Positions 40,388 to 49,060 of a stretch of DNA of 64,000 nucleotides are shown piece by piece. The position numbers and the translations under genes were made by a program. Source of the stretch: JAXDMK01 sp963790325 (GTDB lineage: Bacteria > Actinomycetota > Acidimicrobiia > Acidimicrobiales > AC-14). The stretch is taken from positions 186,001-250,000 of the forward strand of contig CAWBNY010000002.1 of NCBI GenBank assembly GCA_963790325.1. The letters are read 5' to 3'. The notes under the pieces are model-generated. The model was not told where the DNA came from and did no database searches. It saw nothing but the letters and a program-made list of their open reading frames with translations. Each line of letters opens with the position of its first letter. Position 1 is the first letter of the stretch.

Positions 40388-42058
40388 TCATGCGGGCTGG
40401 TTCTCCGGCTGGGCTAGGTCGAGCAGGGGCGTCTCGGAGCGGACCTCGGGCAGGACCCGGAAGTTGGCCGGGGGTGGCGGTGAGGTGGTGCTCCATTCGA
40501 GGGTGTGGCCGCCCCACGGGTCGGACTCGGCGGGCGTGCCCCGCCTGCCCACCGCGCTGACCAGGATGTTCACCACCAGGAGGAGCACCCCGAACATCAC
40601 GATGATCGAGCCGACGGAGGCGATGAGGTTGGCCGGGGCCAGGTCGCCGTCGTTGACGTAGCTCGCCACCTGGGAGCTCATCCCCTGGGCGCCGAGGACG
40701 AACATGGGCAGGACGGTGAGGTGGAGGCCCCCGACCAGGGCCAGGAACTGGAGGCGGCCCAGCTTCTCCGAGAGGTGCCGGCCCCACAGCTTGGGGGCCC
40801 AGAAGTAGAGGGCGGCCACCGCGCCGGTGAGGGCGGCGCCGAAGAAGAGGGAGTGCTGGGTGGCGACCTGCCAGTAGTTGGAATGGGAGTCGCCGCCGGA
40901 GTCGATGCCGAGCACCGCCTCGCCGACCAGGCCGAGGGCGAGGAGGCTGATCGTGCCCAGCACGTGGAGCATGGGCACGGACCGGAAGCGGGCCTTCAGC
41001 GACGGGTCGGAGCGGGCGGCGCTGGCGGCGGTGGCCAGCCAGTTGAGGACCAGGGACGCCACCGGCAGCAGGAGGAGCAGGACGGCCAGGGCGAACAGGG
41101 GACGGGCCCGGCGCAGGTTGGCCACCTCGCTGCCCCAGCCGGCGAAGGACAGGATGCCGATGGCGGCGATGGCGGCGACCGCCCGCCGGTGGCTCGACAG
41201 CCGGCGGCGGGCGACGACCGGCACGATGTCGGACACCGCCCCCAGGGCCGGGAGCAGCAGGGCCCACAGGAGCGGGAACGCGCCGAACCAGAACAGCCGC
41301 GTCCACAGGAGGGGGTTGCCGCCCCGGCTCCCGGTGAAGCCGGTGAAAACGTGGCCGCCGTAGTGCCGGTCGACGAAGAGCAGGAGCAGGGCCGCCACCA
41401 GCACCGGGAGGGCCAGGAGCATGACCGTGGCCGACACCGTCGCCGACCAGCTGAACAGGGGGATTCGGGTCATCGTGAGACCCGGCGCCCGCAGCTGGAG
41501 CACCGTGGCCAGGAGGTTGATCGCCACCGTGATGGCGGCCACCGCCACCACGATCAGGCCCAGGATGAGCAGGTCGATGCCCTCGCCGGAGTACTCGGGC
41601 CCTACGGGCAGCGGGGCGCCGAGGGTCCAGCTCCCGACCACGTCGGACACCGCGGGAGCGGCCGCCACCATGGCCGCGCCGCCCAGGAAGAGGTAGAGGG
41701 AGAAGGCGTGGACCCGGGGGAAGGCCATCCGGGTGGCGCCGATCTGGAGGGGGACGAGGGCGGTGACCAGTCCCAGCCAGAGGGGGAGCAGGAACAGGAA
41801 CACCATGATCACGCCGTGCATGGTGAAGAGCTGGCTGTAGGTGCTCTGGCCCACCACGCCCTGGTCGGGGGCGGCCAGCTGGGCCCGCATGATCATCGCC
41901 AGCACCCCGCCGACCACCAGGAACACCAGCGAGGCGGCCACGAAGAGCGTCCCCACGACCTTGTGGTCGGTTCCGGCGGTCGACCCCTGGTCGTCCTCGA
42001 CCGGCTCGGGAGCCGGCGCCGAAGCGTCCGCCTCGGTGCTGGCGTCGGTGACAGTCAT
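40388..42058 (-). CDS. Degenerate heme-copper oxidase subunit I without CuB/heme a3 ligands
   Basis: 556 residues, alignable over its whole length with the CoxA encoded 3 kb away (FTMHG, PLQIGATRMAFPRVHAF, APKLWGRHLSEKLG). The low-spin heme histidines are kept: His81 and His402. The oxygen-reducing centre is gone: CuB His becomes Phe261 (FPLLW for HPEVY, also losing the cross-linked Tyr as Trp265), the His-His pair becomes Ala313-Asn314, and the heme a3 His becomes Thr400. It should hold one bis-His heme and cannot reduce oxygen. It is the first gene of the leftward oxidase operon. Confidence 0.88.
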   Translation of the reverse strand: MTVTDASTEADASAPAPEPVEDDQGSTAGTDHKVVGTLFVAASLVFLVVGGVLAMIMRAQLAAPDQGVVGQSTYSQLFTMHGVIMVFLFLLPLWLGLVTALVPLQIGATRMAFPRVHAFSLYLFLGGAAMVAAAPAVSDVVGSWTLGAPLPVGPEYSGEGIDLLILGLIVVAVAAITVAINLLATVLQLRAPGLTMTRIPLFSWSATVSATVMLLALPVLVAALLLLFVDRHYGGHVFTGFTGSRGGNPLLWTRLFWFGAFPLLWALLLPALGAVSDIVPVVARRRLSSHRRAVAAIAAIGILSFAGWGSEVANLRRARPLFALAVLLLLLPVASLVLNWLATAASAARSDPSLKARFRSVPMLHVLGTISLLALGLVGEAVLGIDSGGDSHSNYWQVATQHSLFFGAALTGAVAALYFWAPKLWGRHLSEKLGRLQFLALVGGLHLTVLPMFVLGAQGMSSQVASYVNDGDLAPANLIASVGSIIVMFGVLLLVVNILVSAVGRRGTPAESDPWGGHTLEWSTTSPPPPANFRVLPEVRSETPLLDLAQPENQPA

Positions 42059-42120
42059 CGCGTCGCGGACTGTAGTGGGCGGCCTCTGCGGTATTCGAAC
42101 TGGAGCGGCCCCCGACGGCG

Positions 42121-42168
42121 AACTGGTGACGGATCCGGTGGTCAGGGCGACAGGATCCGTCACCGGTT
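42121..42168. repeat. Large palindromic repeat, copy 2
   Basis: 48 nt identical to 30915-30962 at 45 positions. The arms are less perfect here (the three changes weaken the inner stem). It lies in the 150-bp gap between the divergent degenerate subunit I and second ctaG genes. Confidence 0.78.
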
Positions 42169-42208
42169 GGTGGGGGCGGCCGGTCCGGTGGGTGGGAGCA
42201 TGGCCGCC

Positions 42209-43114
42209 ATGGGCGTGCCGGCCGCTCCCGACTTCCCCGGGGTCCTGGCCGGGTGGACGTTCGAGCCGGTGACGGTGGCCGCCCTGGCCACCGCCGCGGT
42301 GGCCTACGGGCAGGCGTGCCGGACGGTCCGGTCCCTGACGCCGGGCCACCCCGTCCCCGGATGGCGGCGGTGGGCGTTCTTCGGCGGGCTGGCGACCCTT
42401 GCCGTCGCCCTGCTCTCGCCGGTGGACGTCTATGCCGGCGCCCTCCTCTCCGTGCACATGGTCCAGCACGTCCTCCTCACCCTGGTGGCGGCGCCGCTGA
42501 TCCTCCTCGGCCAGCCGGGGACCCTCGCCCTGCGGGTGGTGTCGCCCGAACGCCGGCGGCGGTGGCTGAAGGCAGGTCGCGGCCGGACCGCCCGCCTGCT
42601 CTCGGCGCCCCTCCTCGCCTGGACGGTCTTCGCCGCCACCGGGTGGGTCGTCCACTTCTCGCCCCTGTTCGACGCCGCCCTCCGGTCGACGCCGGTGCAC
42701 GCGGCCGAGCACGCCCTGTTTCTCGCCACCGCCCTCCTGTTCTGGTGGCCCGTCATCGGCGGCCATCCCGGACGGCGGCCCCTGGCCCACCCGGCCCGCC
42801 TCCTCTACCTGGGCGTGGCCATGCCCCAGAACACGTTCCTGGCCCTGGCCGTCCTCGGTGCCGACCGGGTGCTCTACGCCCACTACGCCGCGCCCCGGCC
42901 GTGGGGTCCGTCACCCCTCGCCGACCAGCGCCGGGGGGCCGGGCTCATGTGGGTGGCGGGCGACCTGCTCCTGCTGGTGTCGATCCTGCTGGTGGCGGCG
43001 GCGTGGGCCCGCCACGAGGCCCGGGCGACCGCCCGGGCCGAGGCGCCGGGCGGGGCTAGCGGGGCTAGCGGGGCAGCAGCTGGTCGAGCGCCATGGCGCC
43101 GAACAGCAGGGTGA
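42209..43114 (+). CDS. CtaG family copper assembly protein (copy 2)
   Basis: 301 residues from the ATG at 42209, which has a ggtgggag ribosome site 10 bp upstream; an ATG at 42200 is too close to that site. Seven helices with the CtaG His motifs: LSVHMVQHVLLTLVAAPLILLG, VVHFSPLFDAAL and HAAEHALFLATALLFWWPV. It is divergent from the degenerate subunit I operon and convergent with ctaB (50-bp overlap). Confidence 0.87.
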   Translation: MGVPAAPDFPGVLAGWTFEPVTVAALATAAVAYGQACRTVRSLTPGHPVPGWRRWAFFGGLATLAVALLSPVDVYAGALLSVHMVQHVLLTLVAAPLILLGQPGTLALRVVSPERRRRWLKAGRGRTARLLSAPLLAWTVFAATGWVVHFSPLFDAALRSTPVHAAEHALFLATALLFWWPVIGGHPGRRPLAHPARLLYLGVAMPQNTFLALAVLGADRVLYAHYAAPRPWGPSPLADQRRGAGLMWVAGDLLLLVSILLVAAAWARHEARATARAEAPGGASGASGAAAGRAPWRRTAG

Positions 43115-43949
43115 TGTAGGTGATCGACCACCCGAACAGGCGCATGGCCTTGGCGTAGGTGCCGCTGCGGGCCAGGGCCACCGCGTGCCAGGTGAAGATC
43201 GCGCCCAGCACGGCGGCCGCCACCCCGTAGACCAGACCCATCTCCCCGACCGGCCAGAAGGCGAGGCTGATGGCCCAAAGGACCAGGGTGTAGCCCACGA
43301 TCCGGCGGGACGTGTACTCGAAGCTGGCCACCGACGGCAGCATCGGAACCTTGGCCGCGGCGTAGTCGTCGCGGTAGCGGACAGCCAGGGCCCAGAAGTG
43401 GGGCGGGGTCCAGGCGAAGATGATGGCGAAGAGGACGACCGGCGCCCAGCTGAGCGTCCCGGTCACCGCCGACCAGCCCACGAGCACCGGCACCGCCCCC
43501 GCCGCCCCCCCGATCACGATGTTCTGGGTCGACGTCCGTTTGAGCCACAGGCTGTACACGAACACGTAGAAGAGGGTGGCCGACACCGCCAGCAGCGAGC
43601 TCAGGGGGTTGACGGTCAGCCACAGCACCGCCGCCGCCACCACCTCCAGGGCGATGGCGAACACCAGGGCGTTGCGAGGCGTGATCTCCCCGGTGACCAG
43701 GGGCCGCTTCTGGGTGCGCTCCATGATCGTGTCGATGTCGCGGTCGATGACCATGTTGGTGGCGTTGGCGCCGGCCGCGGCCAGCGTGCCGCCGACGAGG
43801 GTGGCGACCACCAGCCAGAGCTCCGGCATGCCCCGCTGGGCGACGACCATGGTGGGCACGGTCGTGACCAGCAGCAGCTCGATGATCCGCGGCTTGGTCA
43901 GCGCCACGTAGGCCGCGACGCGGGAACGGGTGGTGAGGACGGCGGTCAC
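43065..43949 (-). CDS. ctaB: Protoheme IX farnesyltransferase (heme O synthase)
   Basis: 294 residues, nine helices. UbiA-superfamily prenyltransferase: N-terminal YVALTKPRIIELLLVTTVPT, first Asp-rich motif NMVIDRDIDTIMERTQKRPL and second motif YRDDYAAAKVPMLP. It converts heme B to heme O for the oxidases. Heme A synthase (ctaA) is not in the window. Confidence 0.95.
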   Translation of the reverse strand: MTAVLTTRSRVAAYVALTKPRIIELLLVTTVPTMVVAQRGMPELWLVVATLVGGTLAAAGANATNMVIDRDIDTIMERTQKRPLVTGEITPRNALVFAIALEVVAAAVLWLTVNPLSSLLAVSATLFYVFVYSLWLKRTSTQNIVIGGAAGAVPVLVGWSAVTGTLSWAPVVLFAIIFAWTPPHFWALAVRYRDDYAAAKVPMLPSVASFEYTSRRIVGYTLVLWAISLAFWPVGEMGLVYGVAAAVLGAIFTWHAVALARSGTYAKAMRLFGWSITYITLLFGAMALDQLLPR

Positions 43950-43999
43950 GTGGATCCTGAGACTACGGCCGTCCCGGCCGGAACCTCAAAGCGTGCCGG

Positions 44000-44974
44000 T
44001 CACGGGGCGGGGGCGGCGACGGTGGTCGGCGGAGCGACAGGTGGGCCGTACCAGTCGGGCACGTAGTCCTGACCCTGCTCGGCGGAGGTGATCCGCGAGA
44101 CCCCGCCCCCGGCCACCTCGACGACGAAGATCCTCGTCAACCCACCCCGCCCGCTCTGGAAGGCGATGTAGGCACCGTCGGGAGACCAGGAGGGGGCGAA
44201 GTCGCCGCTGCCCGACGTAGCCAGCCGCTTCTCCCCCGTCCCGTCGAGGTTGGCCACCACGATGTCGAAGTCGTCGCCATGTGAGCCCTGGAACGCGAGC
44301 CGGGTGCCGTCGGGGGAGAACACGGGCAGCTGGTCCTCGCGCTCGTTGGTGGTGACCCGGGTGACGCCGCTGCCGTCGGGGTTGGTCAGGTAGATCTCGG
44401 CGTTGCCGTCGCGGAGGCTGTGGAAGGCGAGGCGGGACCCGTCGGGCGACCATGAGGGGCCGAAGTCGGACCTGGGCTCGGTGGTCACCCGGGTGGGATC
44501 GCTGCCGTCGGCGCCCATGACGTAGATCTCGAAGTTGCCGTCGCGGTAGCTGGTGAACGCGATCCGGGACCCGTCGGGCGACCACGACGGGAACTGGTCG
44601 TTGGCCGCGGTCTCGGTGATCCGCCGCTGGTCGCTGCCGTCGGCGTTCATCACGTAGATCTCGAAGTTGCCGTCGCGGTTGCTCTCGAAGGCGATCCTGG
44701 ACCCGTCGGGGGACCACGTGGGGTAGGAGTCGTCGGTGGGATTGGTGGTCAGACGGGTCTGGCCTGTGCCGGAGGCGTCCATCACGTAGATCTCGAGGTT
44801 GCCGTCGCGGGTGCTGGTGAAGACGATCCGGCCCTGGAGCAGGTCGGTATCGGGACCCTTCTCGGCCGTCGAGCGGAACAGGATCAGGCCGATCGCCGCC
44901 ACCAGGAGCAGCGCGATCGCCCCCGCCAGGCCGGAGATCTGGTCGCGCTGGTTCCGGTCGAAGTCGGAAAGCAC
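44000..44974 (-). CDS. Membrane-anchored TolB/PD40 beta-propeller protein
   Basis: 324 residues. One N-terminal helix (GAIALLLVAAIGLILF), then six consecutive PD40 blades with the repeat theme SWSPDGSRIAF...DGNFEIYVM, each about 43 residues. Such propellers bind peptides or envelope components; the anchored form faces outward. It lies 5 bp after the desulfhydrase-like gene and is probably co-transcribed with it. Confidence 0.85.
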   Translation of the reverse strand: MLSDFDRNQRDQISGLAGAIALLLVAAIGLILFRSTAEKGPDTDLLQGRIVFTSTRDGNLEIYVMDASGTGQTRLTTNPTDDSYPTWSPDGSRIAFESNRDGNFEIYVMNADGSDQRRITETAANDQFPSWSPDGSRIAFTSYRDGNFEIYVMGADGSDPTRVTTEPRSDFGPSWSPDGSRLAFHSLRDGNAEIYLTNPDGSGVTRVTTNEREDQLPVFSPDGTRLAFQGSHGDDFDIVVANLDGTGEKRLATSGSGDFAPSWSPDGAYIAFQSGRGGLTRIFVVEVAGGGVSRITSAEQGQDYVPDWYGPPVAPPTTVAAPAP

Positions 44975-44979
44975 AGCCT

Positions 44980-46011
44980 TCAGTGTGACGCATCCGGGCG
45001 GGTCGCGGCGGCGAGCCAGTCACCGACGCCGGCGGCGAACAGTGCCGGTGATCCGCCGGTGTGGAGGAACACGGTGCGGGTGGTCGGTCCGATGCGGCCG
45101 TCGGCCCGGGCGGCGATGAGCCCGGCCATGGCTTTGCCCGTGTAGACGGGGTCGAGGAGCAGGGCCTCGGTGCGGGCGGCGAGGACGATGGCGTCCCGGC
45201 AGGCGTCGGTGAGGTCGGCGTAGCGCCGCCCGACCTGGCCGGGGTCGACCACCGGTGGGCCGAGCGGCTCCGGGCGCCGGGCGAGGGCGGCGACCTCGGC
45301 CGACTTGGCCGGCAGGACATCGGCGACGTCGGGGCGGGCGCCCACGTCGACCCCCAGGACGCGCCCGTGGTCGCCGATGCCGACGGCCAGCCCGGCGTGG
45401 GTGCCGGCCGAGCCGTCGGCCACCACCACGATGTCGGGTTCGGCGCCGGTGGCGTCGACCGCCTGGCGGAGGAGCTCGACGGCGGCGGCGACGTAGCCGA
45501 GGGCGCCCACCGCGCTGGCCCCGCCGACAGGGATGGCGTACGGGCGTCTCCCTTCGGCCCGGAGGCGGTCGGCGGTGGCGACGATGGCGGCCTCGACCGC
45601 GTAGTAGTCGAGTCCCCCGGCGGCCTCGGTCTCGAGGCGGACCACGTCGGGGCCGAAGAGCTCGTCGAGGAGGACGTTGCCGGTGGGGGTGGCCGGGGCC
45701 GCCCCGGGGACCACGATCACGCACGCCAGGCCCAGGCGGTTGGCGGCGGCCGCCGTCATGCGGACGTGGTTGCTCTGCTGGCCGCCCCCGGTGACGAGGA
45801 CGTCGCAGCCCCGGGCGATGGCGTCGGCCGCCAGGTACTCGAGCTTGCGGGCCTTGTTCCCGCCGCCGCCGAGGCCGGTGACGTCGTCCCGCTTGACCCA
45901 AAGGGTCCCCGGCGCCATCGCCAGCGCGGCGGCCATCCGGGGCAGGGGCTCGAAGGGCGTGGGGAGGCTGACGAGGGGGAGACGGCGCTCGAGCGGGGCG
46001 ACGGACGGCAT
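44980..46011 (-). CDS. D-cysteine desulfhydrase / ACC deaminase-family PLP enzyme
   Basis: 343 residues, the usual length. PLP lysine in GGGNKARKLEYLAADA (Lys in NKARK), substrate-binding GGGQQSNHVRMTAAAA and phosphate loop DGSAGTHAGLAVG. These features define the D-cysteine desulfhydrase/1-aminocyclopropane-1-carboxylate deaminase group; the exact substrate cannot be read from sequence. The ATG at 46009-46011 places MPSVAPLERRLPLVSLPTPF at the N-terminus, matching the family start. Confidence 0.87.
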   Translation of the reverse strand: MPSVAPLERRLPLVSLPTPFEPLPRMAAALAMAPGTLWVKRDDVTGLGGGGNKARKLEYLAADAIARGCDVLVTGGGQQSNHVRMTAAAANRLGLACVIVVPGAAPATPTGNVLLDELFGPDVVRLETEAAGGLDYYAVEAAIVATADRLRAEGRRPYAIPVGGASAVGALGYVAAAVELLRQAVDATGAEPDIVVVADGSAGTHAGLAVGIGDHGRVLGVDVGARPDVADVLPAKSAEVAALARRPEPLGPPVVDPGQVGRRYADLTDACRDAIVLAARTEALLLDPVYTGKAMAGLIAARADGRIGPTTRTVFLHTGGSPALFAAGVGDWLAAATRPDASH

Positions 46012-46092
46012 CCGGGCCGACGCTACCCGCGCGAACGGGCTGGTGAACGGGGGGTGAACGGCTATGGGGGCCGTCGGAAGCATGACCCGAAT

Positions 46093-49053
46093 ATGATCGT
46101 GGGTGTGAGCGACGTGGAGCCCCGAGGGGGCCCTGGGCGCCCGCGCGACGCCGGTGGTCAGGTGCTGGTGTGGATGCGGGACGAGTTCGAGGCTCTGCGC
46201 CGGCAGGTCCATGCGCTGGCTTCCAGCGTCGCCCAGCAGCGGGCGATGCTCAGCGAGTTGGGCGGGAACCGGGTGGCGGAGCTGGCGACGTCGCTGGCGG
46301 AGCTGGAGGGCTGCGCCGCCGCCCTGCGCAACGAGGCCGCCCGGCTCCAGTCCATCGAGCGCAACCTGGGCGACCGGCTGGCGGCGGTGGTCGGGCAGGC
46401 GGTCTCCCAACAGGTGGGGGAGATGTCCCTCAAGGGCGTCGACACGCTGCTGCAGGATCGGCTTACCGACGTGGTGGCCGACGCCGTCCGGCCCCAGCTG
46501 CGGGCCGCCATCGCCGCCCGCCTGCCGGAACTGATCAACGACGTCGTGCAACCGCAGGTCAAGGCGGCGCTGGACGAGCTCCACGGGTGCACCACCGAGC
46601 TGCGCGACGAGTACACGCGCCTTCGCGCCCTCGGCGACGACCTGGCCGGTCGTCTGCCGAAGCTGGTGGAGCTGTCGGTCGAGGCGGCGGTGGCGCGCCA
46701 GGCGGCGCTGTTCACCAGGGCCGCGTCCGCCACCCGCCCGAGCGCACCCGCGACCGCCGCCGCTCCGACGGCCGTCGCTCCGGCCCCCACGGCCGCCACC
46801 ACCCCCGCCCCGACCGCCCCCGCCCCGACCGTCCCCGCGCCGCCGACCCCCGCGCCGCCGACCCCCGCGCTCGCCCCCGCTTCCCCCGCTCCCGCGCCGG
46901 CCCCGCCCGCCACCGCTCCGCCCCCGCCCGCCCGGGTGGCCACCCCGGCCCCGGCCCCGCCCGCTCCGGCGGCCACCCCGGCCTCGGCCCCGGCTGCCCC
47001 GGCACCGACAATCCCCGCGCCGGCGACCCCGGTCCCGGCCCCGGCAGCCGCCGCCCCGGCACCACCGCCGCCCACGCCGGTGTCGCCGTCGTCCACCAAG
47101 CCGATCGCCCGGCCCGCGGCCGCCGCCAGCGCCGCCCCGCCGCCCCGCCCCGTCACCCGAGCCGCCCCGCCGCCCGCCGCCCCCGCCGCGTCCACCTCCG
47201 ACCGCCCGCCCGCCCCGGCCGTCGCCGACCGCCCGCCGCCGGCGCCGACAGCGGCGCCGCCCCGCCCGCCGTCGGCGACATCGCCTCTGCCGGCCGACCC
47301 GCCGCCGCCGGCGACGTCCACCAACGGTCCCGCCCCGGGGACGGTCCGCTACGCCGAGGCCGCATCGGCCGCGGCCGCCGCGGCCGACATCGCCGACGGC
47401 ATCGCATGCGTCGTGCCCGGCATGGTCGCCGGCCCGTCGCTGGCGGTCGGCGTGGCCGAGGCCCTGGGCCGGGCCCGCCTCCGGCGCCGCCGCCGGCGGC
47501 GGGCGGCGCCCCCCGCGGCCGGGCTCTACCGTCGCGACCCCTTCGCCGGCCACGTCACCCGCCGCCTCGAGCGTTTCGCCCGGGGCCGGGTCGCTTCGCC
47601 CGGTGCGCCCGCCCGGGCGCTCGGTGCGGCCGGGTGGGCCACCGTGATCGTCGGCGAGGTCGGAGCGGCCGAGGTCGGCGTCGACCTGTCCACCACCGGG
47701 CTGGTGCTCGCCGGACCGGGAGCGGCCGACGTGGCCCGGGCCGCCGTCACCGGCCTGCTCGCCACCCAGGGGCCGTCCACCATGGCGGCCGTCGTCACCG
47801 GCGACCTGCTCCCAGCCGTCCCCCCGTTCCCGGGGCTGGCCCAGACGGCCGCCCTCGGACCGGCCATCGACGAGCTCGCCGCCGAGGTCGACCGGCGGGT
47901 GCGGCTTCTGGCCGACGACGGCGTCCCCGACGCCGGCGCCTACCGGACCAAGCACCCCGGCGCCAACTTCCCCATGATCGTCCTGGCCGCCACCGACGTG
48001 AGCGCCGACGACCTCGTCCGGGCGAGGGCGCTGTTCGCCGAGGGCGCCCGGGCGGGCGTGTCCGGCATCCTCGTGGCCGCCGGCGAGGCGGCCGACGCCG
48101 GCGCCGACACCGACGCCGATGTCCGCCTGGCGCCGGGGGCCATGGTCGAGGAGTCCCGCCTCGAGACCCTCGCCGGCGCCCGCCTGTTCCGGATGGAGTC
48201 CGACGTGGCGGCCGAGCTGCTGGCCGTTTTCGCCTCGGCCCGCACCGATGGCGAGCACATGCGACCCGTCCCCGACGACATCCAGTCGTTCCAGCCGAAC
48301 CCGTCGGCCGCCACCGCCCCGGTGGCGGTCCAGCTGCTGGGCGTCTACCGGATCGAAGTCGACGGCACCGAGATCAAGAGCGGCCTGCGGGCCAAGGCCA
48401 AGGAGCTGCTCGCCTTCTACCTCCTCCACCCGGAGGGGGCCTCCCTCGACGAGGCAGTGGAGGCGCTGTGGCCGGAGGCCGACCCCCGCCGGGGCTCGGA
48501 GTGGTTCTGGACCGCCCTCGGCAACCTCCGCACCAAGCTCCGCCAGGCCACCGGCCAGAAGGAGCTGAAGGTGATCGACCGCGACGGTGACCTCTACCGG
48601 ATCGAGGACGTGTTCGACGTCGACCTGTGGAGCCTCCAGCTCGCCCTCTGGGAGGGTGCCCGCAGCCGCGACGACGCCGTCCGCCAGGCCGCCCTCGATC
48701 GGGCGGTGGCCGACTACGACGGCGAGCTGCTGGTCGGCCTCGACTGGTTCTGGCTGGAGACGCCCCGGGAGGACCTCCGCCAACGGATGGTCGACGTCCT
48801 GGTGTGGCTGGGCGATCGCCGCTGGGCCGCGGGCGACGCCCGGGCCGCCTGGGCCGCTCTCCAGCGGGCGCTCGAGGTCGACCCCTTCGCCGAGCAGATC
48901 TACCGCCGGATCATGCGGCTGCAGGGGAAGCTGTCCCGCCCCGACGACGCCGAGGTCACCTACCGGCGGCTGGTGGCCAAGCTCCGGGAGGTCGACCTGG
49001 CGCCCACGCCCGAGACCGACAAGCTCTACGCCGAGGTCTGCCCCCAGGCCTGA
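46093..49053 (+). CDS. Giant SARP/BTAD-type transcriptional regulator with coiled coil and Pro/Ala-rich linker
   Basis: 986 residues. An N-terminal coiled coil (about 15-225), a 200-residue Pro/Ala/Thr linker, a short hydrophobic segment followed by a poly-Arg patch (RLRRRRRRRAA), an alpha/beta central domain (VIVGEVGAAEVGVDL; TGPGAADVARA-like loop) and a C-terminal SARP module: winged helix (VAVQLLGVYRIEVDG; KELLAFYLLHPEG) and bacterial transcriptional activator domain (residues about 830-985). The central domain resembles that of large membrane-linked BTAD proteins of Streptomyces. TATGAT at 46092-46097 looks like a -10 box; if so, translation may start at GTG 46105 on a leaderless mRNA. 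Confidence 0.8.
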   Translation: MIVGVSDVEPRGGPGRPRDAGGQVLVWMRDEFEALRRQVHALASSVAQQRAMLSELGGNRVAELATSLAELEGCAAALRNEAARLQSIERNLGDRLAAVVGQAVSQQVGEMSLKGVDTLLQDRLTDVVADAVRPQLRAAIAARLPELINDVVQPQVKAALDELHGCTTELRDEYTRLRALGDDLAGRLPKLVELSVEAAVARQAALFTRAASATRPSAPATAAAPTAVAPAPTAATTPAPTAPAPTVPAPPTPAPPTPALAPASPAPAPAPPATAPPPPARVATPAPAPPAPAATPASAPAAPAPTIPAPATPVPAPAAAAPAPPPPTPVSPSSTKPIARPAAAASAAPPPRPVTRAAPPPAAPAASTSDRPPAPAVADRPPPAPTAAPPRPPSATSPLPADPPPPATSTNGPAPGTVRYAEAASAAAAAADIADGIACVVPGMVAGPSLAVGVAEALGRARLRRRRRRRAAPPAAGLYRRDPFAGHVTRRLERFARGRVASPGAPARALGAAGWATVIVGEVGAAEVGVDLSTTGLVLAGPGAADVARAAVTGLLATQGPSTMAAVVTGDLLPAVPPFPGLAQTAALGPAIDELAAEVDRRVRLLADDGVPDAGAYRTKHPGANFPMIVLAATDVSADDLVRARALFAEGARAGVSGILVAAGEAADAGADTDADVRLAPGAMVEESRLETLAGARLFRMESDVAAELLAVFASARTDGEHMRPVPDDIQSFQPNPSAATAPVAVQLLGVYRIEVDGTEIKSGLRAKAKELLAFYLLHPEGASLDEAVEALWPEADPRRGSEWFWTALGNLRTKLRQATGQKELKVIDRDGDLYRIEDVFDVDLWSLQLALWEGARSRDDAVRQAALDRAVADYDGELLVGLDWFWLETPREDLRQRMVDVLVWLGDRRWAAGDARAAWAALQRALEVDPFAEQIYRRIMRLQGKLSRPDDAEVTYRRLVAKLREVDLAPTPETDKLYAEVCPQA

Positions 49054-49060
49054 CGCCGGC

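Noticed and set aside
40388..42058. Nitric oxide reductase (NorB) identity for the second subunit I
   Set aside because: NorB keeps three FeB histidines and the high-spin heme histidine; all are missing here, and the closest visible sequence is the neighbouring CoxA.
44980..48783. Very long leftward open frame (1267 codons)
   Set aside because: Only its last 344 codons, the desulfhydrase-like enzyme, have family motifs. The rest is a Gly/Arg-rich antisense shadow of the SARP-like gene, caused by high GC at third positions.
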